Below the pieces are notes generated by a model. It was not told the origin of the DNA and ran no database searches. It was given only the letters and a program-made list of their open reading frames with translations. Shown one piece after another: positions 46,236 through 55,759 of a stretch of DNA of 64,000 nucleotides; the stretch's first letter is position 1; each line of letters opens with the position of its first letter. The stretch comes from Buchnera aphidicola (Tetraneura ulmi). GTDB taxonomy: Bacteria; Pseudomonadota; Gammaproteobacteria; Enterobacterales; Enterobacteriaceae. The DNA lies in contig NZ_OZ060366.1 of NCBI RefSeq assembly GCF_964058925.1, forward strand, positions 286,308 through 350,307, written 5' to 3'. A program made the position numbers and the translations under genes.

Positions 46236-47633
46236 TTAAAAAAGAGAATTCTTTGCAGTTCTAGGAAAAGGAATTAAATCTCTAACATTAGTAACGTTAG
46301 TAATATAAGATAACAATCGCTCAAAACCCATTCCAAATCCAGAATGAGGAACTGTACCATATTTTCTAAGATCTAAATACCAACTATAATCTTGAAGAGA
46401 CATACCCATCTCTTTTAATCTAGTTTCTAACTTATCAAATTTATCTTCTCTTTCTGATCCACCAATTACTTCTCCTACTCCAGGTAACAATAAATCAAAA
46501 GAAGAAACAGTTTTTTTATCGTCGTTTAACTTCATATAAAAAGCTTTTATTTTCTTTGGATGATTTTTAATAACTATTGGAATATTAGAATAATAATTTA
46601 AAATATATTTTTCATGTTCAGAAGATAAATCTGTTCCAAAATTAATTTTTTCTTTAAATTTTTTAGAAAAATTTAAAATATCAATAATTTCTGCATAATC
46701 CTTTTTAATAAAATCATTCTCTAAAAAAAAATTTAATTTACAAAAAATTTTATTTTTAGATTTTAATTCTAAAAATTTAATATCTTGATAACAATTTTTT
46801 AATACTAAATTAATTAGTTTTTTTAACATATTTTCAGAAAATTGAATTATTTCATCTAAACTTAAAAAAGACTCTTCTAACTCCAACATCCAAAATTCGG
46901 ATAAATGACGACTAGTGTTTGAATTTTCTGCTCTAAAAGTAGGTCCAAATGTATACACTTTAGATAAAGAACAAGCATAAGTTTCTAAAGTTAATTGTCC
47001 AGAAACAGTTAGAAAAGATTCTTTTCCAAAAAAATCTTTTCTAAAATCTATTTTTCCATCATTATCTTTTGGAAGATTATAAAAATCTAAAGTTGATACT
47101 CGGAACATTTTTCCCAAACCTTCTGAATCTATACTCGTAATAATAGGAGTTGGCACCCAAACATATTTTTTTTTATATAAAAAAGATTTTAAAGCATATG
47201 AAATAAAATCCCTTATTCTAGATATTGAACCTATAAAATTAGTTCTTGAACGTAAATGAACTACGTTTCTTAAATGTTCAACTGTATGATTTTTAGAGGA
47301 AATAGGATATCTTTCTGGATTGTCTACAAATCCTAATATATTAATATTGTTAATAACAATTTCATATTTTTGTTTTTTTCCAGAAGATAAAAATAAATTT
47401 CCTAAAATAGTTATTGAACAACCTACTGTTAATTTTAATACATCTTTATAATAATTTTTTAAATTATTATAAGCAATACATTGAATTGGGTTACAAGAAG
47501 ATCCATCATTAACATCTATAAAAGAAAAACCCAATTTGGAATCTCTCCTCGATCGAATCCATCCATTAATAGTAATTAATTCACCTATTTTAACTTTATC
47601 ATTTTGTATTTCTATTACAGAAACTATCGACAT
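46236..47633 (-). CDS. asnS: Asparaginyl-tRNA synthetase
   Basis: Class IIb synthetase. It has 465 residues (E. coli 466). The N-terminal OB domain has ITINGWIRSRRDSKLGFSF. The core has FFGKESFLTVSGQLTLETYA, YTFGPTFRAENSNTSRHLSE (motif 2), GVGEVIGGSEREDK and motif 3 GTVPHSGFGMGFERLLSYI, with a final NVRDLIPFPRTAKN. AGGA precedes the ATG. It stands upstream of the porin on the same strand. Confidence 0.96.
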   Translation of the reverse strand: MSIVSVIEIQNDKVKIGELITINGWIRSRRDSKLGFSFIDVNDGSSCNPIQCIAYNNLKNYYKDVLKLTVGCSITILGNLFLSSGKKQKYEIVINNINILGFVDNPERYPISSKNHTVEHLRNVVHLRSRTNFIGSISRIRDFISYALKSFLYKKKYVWVPTPIITSIDSEGLGKMFRVSTLDFYNLPKDNDGKIDFRKDFFGKESFLTVSGQLTLETYACSLSKVYTFGPTFRAENSNTSRHLSEFWMLELEESFLSLDEIIQFSENMLKKLINLVLKNCYQDIKFLELKSKNKIFCKLNFFLENDFIKKDYAEIIDILNFSKKFKEKINFGTDLSSEHEKYILNYYSNIPIVIKNHPKKIKAFYMKLNDDKKTVSSFDLLLPGVGEVIGGSEREDKFDKLETRLKEMGMSLQDYSWYLDLRKYGTVPHSGFGMGFERLLSYITNVTNVRDLIPFPRTAKNSLF

Positions 47634-48682
47634 AAATTTTCCTATATAGATATATTATCATACATTAAATAAATAAAAATAATTTTCTAAAACTTTTAAA
47701 ATATAAAATATTAAAAATATAATTTTTTAATTATAAAAATGTTAAAAAAAATGGAAATAAAATAAATATTTTTTAATAATAAAAAATATTTTAAAAAGTA
47801 ATGAAAATTAATTAATAAAATCTTTTATAAACAAAATAATTTAAATTTATTTAAAAAATAAATATAAATATTAATCGATAAAATCAACTTTTTTAAAAAT
47901 TTTTTATAAAAAATGAAATATTAAATATTGGAAAAATAATTTATAAAAAAAGAAAAAACCTCTTAATTTTAAAAAAAAATAAATCTTATGTTAAAAATAT
48001 TAATATTAATTATTTAATTAACAAAAATTAAATATTAATTAAAAAGTGAAAATTTATCTTTTAGAAAAAAGAATTAAATAATTTTGAAATAAAAAAAAAC
48101 TAAACAACCTTAATTAAAAGTAATAATGATAGAAAAAATTCTTTTTTAAAATAAATTTTAAAAAAATATTTCTATTTCTTTAAAAATTTATATGAATAAA
48201 AAAACAATTACTCTCTATCAAGAACATAAATAATTAAAATTAAATAAAAATTTTTAGAAAATTTATTATATGAAAGTTTGAAAACAAAAATAAAAAAATA
48301 TTTATTTTAAAATATTTAAAAAAATTTTATTTTTAATAAATAAAAAACTTTATTAATGTAAAAAGCTTATCTATTAAAAAAAATAAAACTAAATTAGTTA
48401 TTACAATAATATTTTTAAATTAAAGTAAATTAATTATTAATTAATAAACCAAAAAATAATTTAGAAATTTCAGAACTAAAATTACTAAAAAAATTATATT
48501 AGAACATTAAGGATATAATTTTATTAATTAGTTAAAAAAAATATTTAAAGAATACAAAAATAATTAGATTTTTAAAGATAAAAAATATTTTCTAAATTTT
48601 TTAAAAAATTAAAAATAAAATTTTTAAAAAATAAAAAAATTATTTTTAATTAAAAATTTAAAATAAAAATACATCTTTTCTT
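47634..48682. other. Gene-free A/T-rich region between asnS and trhO
   Basis: About 1050 bp with stops in all frames and no tRNA, terminator or recognisable protein remnant; G and C are rarer than in most spacers. The size equals one gene. From memory, better preserved Buchnera genomes carry pyrD near asnS. I searched for PyrD segments (GLAAGLDKD, NISSPNTPG, GVGGI) on both strands and saw none. I regard it as a decayed gene without provable identity. Confidence 0.55.
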
Positions 48683-49666
48683 TTAAAGAAATGATCTATT
48701 TTTAGATTTTTTTTCTAATTTAGAAAAACAAATTTGAGAACAACAACCATTCATTTTATCAAAACATTGAAAACATTGAATAAAAAGTAAATGACAACTT
48801 TCATAACTACAATTAACATAATCATTAGATGGTAACTTACAAATTTTACAATTTGTAAATAAATCATTTGTAATTTCTTCTCCCATTCTAGCATCAAAAA
48901 CAAAATTTTTTCCTTTGAAATACATAGGTATTTTTTTTTTCTTAGTTTCATTATAATACCCAATAATTCCATTTTTTAATTGATAAACGTATTTAAATCC
49001 ATGATATTTTATCCAAGAAGTAGCTTTTTCACATCTAATTCCACCTGTGCAATACATTACAATTTTTTTATTCTTATAAGGTTCTAAAAAATTAAGAATA
49101 TTTCTTATTTGATTTTTAAAAGTTTCTTCAGGAATATTTATTGAATTTTCAAATCGTCCTATTGCATATTCATAAGAATTCCTCATATCAAGAAAAACTG
49201 CATTATTTTTCTTTTTATTAATAAGATACATTTTGTTAAATTTTTCTGAATTTAAATATAAACCTCTATATTTAATAATATTTAAATATTTATTTGAAAT
49301 TCCATCAGAAACAATTTTTTTTTTTATTTTTACAACTAGTAACCAAAATGGTTCAACTAAATAATTTTCTTGATTTTTATTAAAAAATATTTTTCGTAAA
49401 GATAAATCAAAATTTTGGATTTTTTTTTTTAAAATTAAATACTTTTCTTTTGGAATACTAATTTGAGCATTGATTCCTTCTTCAGATACATATACTCTTC
49501 CTAAAACATTGAAAAATACTAATAATTTATACAAATTATTACGAAAACTAAAAATATCAGATATAAAAAAATATTTGTAAAATGAAACTATGACTCTTTT
49601 TTCTATTTTATTTATAATTTTTTTTTTAAGTATTTTTCTTTCAATCAAATTATGTAAATTTTTCAT
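48683..49666 (-). CDS. trhO: tRNA uridine(34) hydroxylase, rhodanese-like (YceA)
   Basis: TrhO makes 5-hydroxyuridine at wobble position 34. It has 327 residues (E. coli 350). The N-terminal acylphosphatase-like domain has GRVYVSEEGINAQISIP. The rhodanese domain (about 150-240) has FLDMRNSYEYAIGRFENSIN and the active Cys in VMYCTGGIRCEKATSWIKYH. The C-terminal Cys-rich segment (CKICKLPSNDYVNCSYESCH and more, about 270-315) is intact. AGGAAATTG lies before the ATG. It is transcribed after valS. Confidence 0.94.
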   Translation of the reverse strand: MKNLHNLIERKILKKKIINKIEKRVIVSFYKYFFISDIFSFRNNLYKLLVFFNVLGRVYVSEEGINAQISIPKEKYLILKKKIQNFDLSLRKIFFNKNQENYLVEPFWLLVVKIKKKIVSDGISNKYLNIIKYRGLYLNSEKFNKMYLINKKKNNAVFLDMRNSYEYAIGRFENSINIPEETFKNQIRNILNFLEPYKNKKIVMYCTGGIRCEKATSWIKYHGFKYVYQLKNGIIGYYNETKKKKIPMYFKGKNFVFDARMGEEITNDLFTNCKICKLPSNDYVNCSYESCHLLFIQCFQCFDKMNGCCSQICFSKLEKKSKNRSFL

Positions 49667-49788
49667 TTGTACAATTTCCTAAAAATAAAATTAAAAAAAA
49701 TAAAAATCAGTAAAAATTTAATAAAAAATTAATTAATTAAAACTAAAAAAAATAAAAATTTTAATTTACATATATTAAACGTTTCTAG

Positions 49789-52440
49789 TTACTTATTATT
49801 TTTTTTTAAAATAAAACATTCTGCACCGTCTATTTTTTGAAATTTATTATTAAATTCTATTTTTTTATCAGGAAAAAATAGAATTTCATCTAAATAAGAC
49901 ATTTTTTTAAAATAGTTTTCATATTTTTTAAAATATTTTTTATTTTTAGAATCGATATTTTTTAAAAATAAAGAAACCATAATTTTAGGATGAAAATTAT
50001 TTTTAATTCTAATATTTCTTATTTCAATAATTTTTTTTTGAAACCAAATCATTTCTTTTTGAATAATTTTATTATCAATTTCTAGAGGTATAAAAACAGG
50101 AAAAGATTCTTCTAAAATTGTTTCTTTTTCACTAAGATGATCTATCTTGTTTATTTCTCTCCAAATATATTCAGTAATATACGGAATAATTGGATGCAAT
50201 AGGATTAAAATAGTTATTAATACTTTTTTTAAAGAATATTTTGTTCCTTGTAATTCTATTTTATTTCCATTTGTTCTAATAACTTTAGCAAATTCTAAAT
50301 ACCAATCACAAAATTTGTTCCAGAAAAAATCATATAATTTTTGAGCTATTACATCGAAACGATAATTTTTCATTTCATATGAATATTCTCTTATCAATAT
50401 ATTTAATTCAATAAAAATCCAATAATCAGGAAAAGAGAAACTTATTTTTTTTATTTCTTTTTTTGCATTATCTTCTTCAAGATAAAGAAGTACAAATCTA
50501 CTTGCATTCCATAATTTAGTACAAAAATTTTTACAAAATTTTAATCTAGAATAATTCCAATGAATGTCTTGTTTAGGAGTAGATAAAAAAGAAAAATACA
50601 ATCTCAAAGAATCTGTACCGAAAGCTTCTATTCCATTAGGAAAATTAAATTTAGTAAAATCAGAAATTTTTTTTATTGATTTTTTATTGGAAATATATTT
50701 AATTCTTTTTTTTATTAAATTAGACAGAGAAATACCATTTATAACATCTAAAGGATCGATAACATTTCCTTTAGATTTTGACATCTTTTTACCAAATTCA
50801 TCTCTAATTAAACCAGTAACTAGAACTCTTTTAAATGGAATTTTATAATTTCCAAATTTATCTTTAATAAGATACGTACTTAAAAAAATCATTCTAGATA
50901 CCCAAAAAAAAATAATATCAAAACCAGTTACCAAAATATCAGTAGGATAAAAATTTTTAAATAAATCTGTTTTTTTAGGCCATCCCAATGAAGCAAAACA
51001 CCATAATCCGGAAGAAAACCAAGTATCTAAAACATCTTTTTCTTGATTCAAGACTGTTTCTTTAGAAATTCTGTATTTTTCTCTAACTTCCTTTTCATCA
51101 TTTCCAACGTAAACATTATTTTTTTCATCATACCAAACAGGTATTTGATGTCCCCACCATAATTGTCTAGAAATACACCAATCATTAATATTTTCCATCC
51201 AAGAAAAAAAAACATTCTTATATTTTTCTGGAATAAATTTTATATCTCCTTTTTTAACACATTCTATTGCTAATATAGATAATGGTTTAGTATTTAAGTA
51301 CCATTGATCTGTTAACATAGGTTCAATAATAGTTCCAGTACGATCTCCATATGGAACAGTATTTTTTATTTTTATTTCTTCTTTTAATAAACCTAATTTT
51401 TTAATTTCTAAAATAACTTTTTCTCTAAGTTTACATCGATCCAAATTTTTAAAAATTGAAGGGACGAAAAAATTAACATCGAATAACTGGTTTCCATTGG
51501 TATCAAAGAATTGTAATGAATTTCTTAGTTTCCCATCTTTTTTAAATATATTAATCATTGGTAAATTTTTTCTTTTAGCTATTTCATAATCTTTAAAATC
51601 ATGAGCTGGTGTTATCTTTACACAACCAGTACCTTTATTTAAATCTATTTTATAATCTGAAATAACTGGTATTATTCTATTTATTAAAGGAATAGAAACA
51701 AATTTACCTATATGTTTTTTATAACGAATATCACTTGGGTGTACGGAAATTGCTATATCTCCAAATAAAGTTTCAGGACGTGTAGTAGAAACTACTAAAT
51801 ATTCTGTTTTATCAGTTATATTTTGCTTAACAAAAGGGTAGCATATGTTCCACATTTTACTTGATACTTGTCGATATTCGACTTCTAAATCAGAAATTAC
51901 TGTTTTTAAAGATATATCCCAATTAGATAATTTTTTACTTTTATAAATTAATTTTTTTTCATATAATTTTATAAAAGCTTGTCTAACAGCTATTGACATT
52001 TCTTCATCTAAAGTAAATCTTTCTTTACTCCAATCTATTGAATTTCCTAAACGACGCATTTGATTATTTATTTTAAAATTTAGTTTTTCTTTCCATTTCC
52101 AAATTTTTTTGATGAAATTTTCTTTAGTATTTATTTTTCTATTTTCTTCTAATCTAAAAAATTCTTTTTCAATTAAAACTTGAGTGGCAATTCCAGCATG
52201 ATCAGTACCTGACTGCCAAAACGTATTTTTTCCTTTTATTCGTTGATACCTTATTATTATATCCATTAAAGTTTGTTGAAAAGCATGTCCCATATGTAAT
52301 TTTCCAGTAATATTTGGAGGAGGAATTACAATACAAAAATTCCCTTTTTTACTTTTATAATTTGGGGAAAAAAAATTTTTTTTCTCCCAAAAATCATATA
52401 AATTACTTTCTATTTCCTTTGATATAAATTTTTTTTTCAT
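49789..52440 (-). CDS. valS: Valyl-tRNA synthetase lacking the C-terminal coiled coil
   Basis: Class I synthetase. It has 883 residues (E. coli 951). HIGH motif is PPPNITGKLHMGHAF near 40-54; the editing domain has VVSTTRPETLFGDIA and GTGCVKITPAHDFKDYEIA; KMSKS is EFGKKMSKSKGNVIDP near 555. The anticodon-binding domain follows. The protein stops at KIDGAECFILKKNNK. In E. coli the equivalent KIIDGAELLIP is followed by ~65 residues of coiled-coil arm that contacts tRNA. The 122 bp to trhO cannot hold it. All three frames close within a few codons after the terminal A9 tract. Confidence 0.95.
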   Translation of the reverse strand: MKKKFISKEIESNLYDFWEKKNFFSPNYKSKKGNFCIVIPPPNITGKLHMGHAFQQTLMDIIIRYQRIKGKNTFWQSGTDHAGIATQVLIEKEFFRLEENRKINTKENFIKKIWKWKEKLNFKINNQMRRLGNSIDWSKERFTLDEEMSIAVRQAFIKLYEKKLIYKSKKLSNWDISLKTVISDLEVEYRQVSSKMWNICYPFVKQNITDKTEYLVVSTTRPETLFGDIAISVHPSDIRYKKHIGKFVSIPLINRIIPVISDYKIDLNKGTGCVKITPAHDFKDYEIAKRKNLPMINIFKKDGKLRNSLQFFDTNGNQLFDVNFFVPSIFKNLDRCKLREKVILEIKKLGLLKEEIKIKNTVPYGDRTGTIIEPMLTDQWYLNTKPLSILAIECVKKGDIKFIPEKYKNVFFSWMENINDWCISRQLWWGHQIPVWYDEKNNVYVGNDEKEVREKYRISKETVLNQEKDVLDTWFSSGLWCFASLGWPKKTDLFKNFYPTDILVTGFDIIFFWVSRMIFLSTYLIKDKFGNYKIPFKRVLVTGLIRDEFGKKMSKSKGNVIDPLDVINGISLSNLIKKRIKYISNKKSIKKISDFTKFNFPNGIEAFGTDSLRLYFSFLSTPKQDIHWNYSRLKFCKNFCTKLWNASRFVLLYLEEDNAKKEIKKISFSFPDYWIFIELNILIREYSYEMKNYRFDVIAQKLYDFFWNKFCDWYLEFAKVIRTNGNKIELQGTKYSLKKVLITILILLHPIIPYITEYIWREINKIDHLSEKETILEESFPVFIPLEIDNKIIQKEMIWFQKKIIEIRNIRIKNNFHPKIMVSLFLKNIDSKNKKYFKKYENYFKKMSYLDEILFFPDKKIEFNNKFQKIDGAECFILKKNNK

Positions 52441-52518
52441 ATTTTAAATCCATAAAAAACGTATTAAAAAAATTTTTAAAAAACTGATTTTTAATAAAAT
52501 TAAATAAAATATTTTTTT

Positions 52519-54042
52519 TTAAAATAATGAAATAAAATCAGTACATTTATTTAATAAAAATTGAACTAATAAATCAACCGGTCTTCCTGTAGAACTATCT
52601 TTTATTTCTGAATATGCTGTACCAGCAATATCTAAATGAGCCCATTTATATTTTTTACAAAATTGAGAAAGAAAATAAGCTGCAGTTATAGCTCCACCTG
52701 TTCCTTTTTTAGAAATATTTGCAATATCTGCAATACTAGAGTACAAATCCTTTTTTGATTCTATTAAAATAGGCAACTCCCATACTTTATCTCTAGATTG
52801 TTTGCCAGAAACTAATAATTGTTCTGATAAATTAGAATTATTACTCATTAAACCAGTAATTTCTGTTCCTAAAGCAACAATACAAGCTCCTGTTAAAGTT
52901 GCAATATCTATTACTAAATCTGGTTGAAATTTTTCTACATAAGTTAATACATCACATAATAATAATCTTCCTTCAGCATCAGTATTTAATACTTCTACTG
53001 TTTTTTTTGACATAGTAGTTAACACATCTCCAGGACGAAAAGAACAACCACTCAACATATTTTCACAACTAGCTATTACTCCTATAACATTAATTGGTAA
53101 AGATAGTTTCATAACTGAAAATAAAATTCCATATATTGAAGCAGCTCCAGCCATATCATATTTCATTCGATGCATATTGTTAGAAGGTTTTAAAGATATT
53201 CCTCCAGAATCAAATGTCACCCCTTTACCAACCAAAACAATTGGTTTTTTTTTATTTTCTTCACTGTTTTTATATTTAATAATAGTCATTAATGACTTGT
53301 TTTTAGAACCAGATCCAACTGCTAAATATGCATTCATACCATTCTTTTTTAAATCTGATTCAGTAAGAACTTCTATAGAAAATTTAGATTCATCAAATTC
53401 AAATAATTCTCTAGACTTATTAGATAAATAAATTGGAGTACATATGTTTGCAGGTAAATTACTAATATCTTTTGATATTTTTATACCTTCAGAAATTGCT
53501 ACTCCATGTTTTATAGCAAGTAATATTTTAGGAATATACTTTTTAGAAACACTATTAAATATTATTTTAGTAACAAAATTTTTCTTTTTTTTTAAAGATT
53601 TTTTGAAATATGAAAAAAAATATAATTCTTCTTCTATATATTTTATAGCTAATCGTATTTTCCAATACATATTTCTGTTTTTTACATTTAATTCATTTAA
53701 AAAAAATAATATACTTGAAGAACCAATAGAATTTAGTACTTTAATACTATTTTTTATAATTTTTTCATAACGAAAATCATCAAATTTTTCGACATTTCCA
53801 CAGCCTATTAATAATATTTTATTAAAAAAAAGGTCATGGAAATTGTTAATTAATAGTGTTTGATTAAAGTTTCCAAAAAAATTTTCTCTTTTAGATAAAA
53901 TTGTAATCTTTCCATTTAAAAAAATATCTAATTCAGATAAATGTTTATTTTTTAGTGATTCTTTTGAATTTTTAAATATTCCAAGTATAATACAATCAGT
54001 TTTAATTTTATTAAAATTTATATTTTTAACAAAATATTTCAT
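52519..54042 (-). CDS. pepA: Cytosol aminopeptidase (leucyl aminopeptidase) PepA
   Basis: M17 hexameric aminopeptidase with two metal ions. It has 507 residues (E. coli 503). Metal ligands and catalytic residues sit in VLVGKGVTFDSGGISLKPS (Lys, Asp), HRMKYDMAGAASIYG (Asp) and VLNTDAEGRLLLCDVLTY (Asp, Glu, Arg). The N-terminal macro-like domain is less conserved. E. coli PepA also acts as a DNA-binding regulator; whether this one does is unknown. It lies upstream of valS on the same strand and is divergent from argI. Confidence 0.96.
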   Translation of the reverse strand: MKYFVKNINFNKIKTDCIILGIFKNSKESLKNKHLSELDIFLNGKITILSKRENFFGNFNQTLLINNFHDLFFNKILLIGCGNVEKFDDFRYEKIIKNSIKVLNSIGSSSILFFLNELNVKNRNMYWKIRLAIKYIEEELYFFSYFKKSLKKKKNFVTKIIFNSVSKKYIPKILLAIKHGVAISEGIKISKDISNLPANICTPIYLSNKSRELFEFDESKFSIEVLTESDLKKNGMNAYLAVGSGSKNKSLMTIIKYKNSEENKKKPIVLVGKGVTFDSGGISLKPSNNMHRMKYDMAGAASIYGILFSVMKLSLPINVIGVIASCENMLSGCSFRPGDVLTTMSKKTVEVLNTDAEGRLLLCDVLTYVEKFQPDLVIDIATLTGACIVALGTEITGLMSNNSNLSEQLLVSGKQSRDKVWELPILIESKKDLYSSIADIANISKKGTGGAITAAYFLSQFCKKYKWAHLDIAGTAYSEIKDSSTGRPVDLLVQFLLNKCTDFISLF

Positions 54043-54195
54043 AAATTTCTCATTTTTTGTGTTTTAATTAAATAATTTTTATTAAAAAGATATAATCTAT
54101 AAATTATTTTTTAGTATAATAAAAAAATGTCTTTTAAAAAAGAAGAATTAACTAAAATAAAAAAATATTTAAATAATGAAAGGAGCAAGAATTTT

Positions 54196-55206
54196 TTGAA
54201 TACTTTATATAAAAAAAACTTTTTAAAATTATCCGACTACTCTGTTTCTGAAATTAAAAAAATAATTAATTTTTCTATTTTTCTAAAAAAAGAAAAAGAA
54301 AAAAAAAATAATAAAAAATTTTTAAAAAATAAAAAAATCGTATTAATTTTTGAAAAAGAATCTACTAGAACTAGATGTTCCTTTGAAGTTGCATCATTTG
54401 AACAAGGAGCAAATATTACATATTTAGGTCCAAAAGATACTCATTTAAACTATAAAGAATCAATAGAAGATACTACAGAAATATTAAGTAATTTATACGA
54501 TCTAATCGTATTTCGAGGAAATGAACAAAAATCAATAGAAACTTTTTCAAAATTTTCAAAAATACCTGTATTGAACGCACTTACAAATAAATTTCATCCT
54601 ACTCAATTATTAGCTGATTTACTTACAATACAAGAAAACCTACCTAAAAATAAAAAAATAGAAGAAATAATTTGTGCATATGTTGGAGATGCAAAAAATA
54701 ATATTAGTAATTCTCTAATTGAAGCTTCAATTTTAATAGGATTTAAATTAAGAATTGTTGCTCCAAAAAAATATTGGCCAAATCTCTCTTTTTTAAACAC
54801 CAACAATATTAAAAATAATATTTTTAATAAAAATATTATATGTACCGAAAATATATCAGATGGAGTTAATCAAGTAGATTTTATATATACAGATGTTTGG
54901 GTTTCTATGAATGAAAAGTTAGAAAAATGGGAAGAAAAAATATTATCACTAAAAAAATATCAAATAAATGATTCTATGTTAGAATTAACAAAAAATCCAA
55001 AAATAAGAGTTTTACATTGTTTACCTGCTTTACACGATCTAAAAACAAAATTAGGAAAAACAATTATGAAAAAATTTGGATTTAAAAATGGAATTGAAAT
55101 TACCGATAAAGTATTTCGAAAAAATAAAAAAATTATTCTTGAACAATCTGAAAATAAATTACATACAATAAAATCAATGTTAATTTTTATTTTAAATAAA
55201 AATTAA
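54196..55206 (+). CDS. argI: Ornithine carbamoyltransferase
   Basis: Forms citrulline from ornithine and carbamoyl phosphate in arginine synthesis. Motifs are the carbamoyl-phosphate site [43 protein letters not shown] and [11 protein letters not shown] place the start at TTG 54196: AGGAG at 54181-54185 lies ten bases upstream, the product [14 protein letters not shown] aligns with E. coli MSGFYHKHFLKLLD, and the length (336) fits 334. The ATG at 54127 in frame adds 23 residues and has no Shine-Dalgarno site. Confidence 0.95.
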   Translation: MNTLYKKNFLKLSDYSVSEIKKIINFSIFLKKEKEKKNNKKFLKNKKIVLIFEKESTRTRCSFEVASFEQGANITYLGPKDTHLNYKESIEDTTEILSNLYDLIVFRGNEQKSIETFSKFSKIPVLNALTNKFHPTQLLADLLTIQENLPKNKKIEEIICAYVGDAKNNISNSLIEASILIGFKLRIVAPKKYWPNLSFLNTNNIKNNIFNKNIICTENISDGVNQVDFIYTDVWVSMNEKLEKWEEKILSLKKYQINDSMLELTKNPKIRVLHCLPALHDLKTKLGKTIMKKFGFKNGIEITDKVFRKNKKIILEQSENKLHTIKSMLIFILNKN

Positions 55207-55248
55207 CAAATTTGTACTTTTAATTTTTAGTAAATTAAATTTAATAAT

Positions 55249-55638
55249 ATGAAAAATAAAAATAAAGAAAAAAAAGTACCTGAACCAATAGGACCTTATT
55301 CACAATCAATTTTAATTGAAAAATTTTTATTAATATCTGGTCAAATTCCAAATCAAATCGATTCAAAAAAAATTCCAGAAGATATAAGTCAACAAACAAA
55401 AATAATATTAAAAAAAATTAAAATAATACTAAAAAAATCAAATTTTGATATAAAAGATATTATAAAAATAAATATTTACATTACTAATATAAAAGAAATA
55501 AATAAAGTAAATAAAATATATAAATCTTTTTTTACTAAAAATTTTGTAACTAATTTTCCAACAAGATCTTGTGTAGAAGTATCTGCATTACCACAAAATT
55601 CAAAAATAGAAATTGAAGCTATGGCTTATAAAAAATAG
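55249..55638 (+). CDS. ridA: Enamine/imine deaminase RidA (YjgF)
   Basis: Hydrolyses reactive 2-aminoacrylate-type enamines made by PLP enzymes such as threonine dehydratase. It has 129 residues (E. coli 128). It has EPIGPYSQSILIEKFLLISG, GQIPNQIDSK and, at the end, FPTRSCVEVSALPQNSKIEI with the conserved Arg and Cys. It follows argI by 42 bp; the pair is also close in E. coli (argI region, yjgF). It converges with deaD. Confidence 0.95.
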   Translation: MKNKNKEKKVPEPIGPYSQSILIEKFLLISGQIPNQIDSKKIPEDISQQTKIILKKIKIILKKSNFDIKDIIKINIYITNIKEINKVNKIYKSFFTKNFVTNFPTRSCVEVSALPQNSKIEIEAMAYKK

Positions 55639-55643
55639 AATCA

Positions 55644-55666
55644 GTGGTAGAAATATTTTCTACCAC
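55644..55666. terminator. Hairpin at the ridA/deaD convergent junction
   Basis: GTGGTAGAAA (55644-55653) pairs perfectly with TTTCTACCAC (55657-55666), loop TAT, just six bases after the ridA stop. Five G-C pairs make it stable for this genome. On the minus strand the stem is followed by TGATTCTATTTTTT, so it can end deaD transcripts too. Confidence 0.65.
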
Positions 55667-55759
55667 ATTAAATAAATACTAAAACAAAACGAAAATAGTT
55701 TATTTTTTTATTAACTTAAAAGAATTAAAAATAAATTATTTCATAATTACATTTATTTT

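Noticed and set aside
46102-48708. Same 17-mer (TGATCTATTTTTAGATT) at 46102-46118 and 48692-48708
   Set aside because: One copy lies in a spacer and one in the trhO coding end; low complexity and self-complementary, so chance or simple hairpin is enough.
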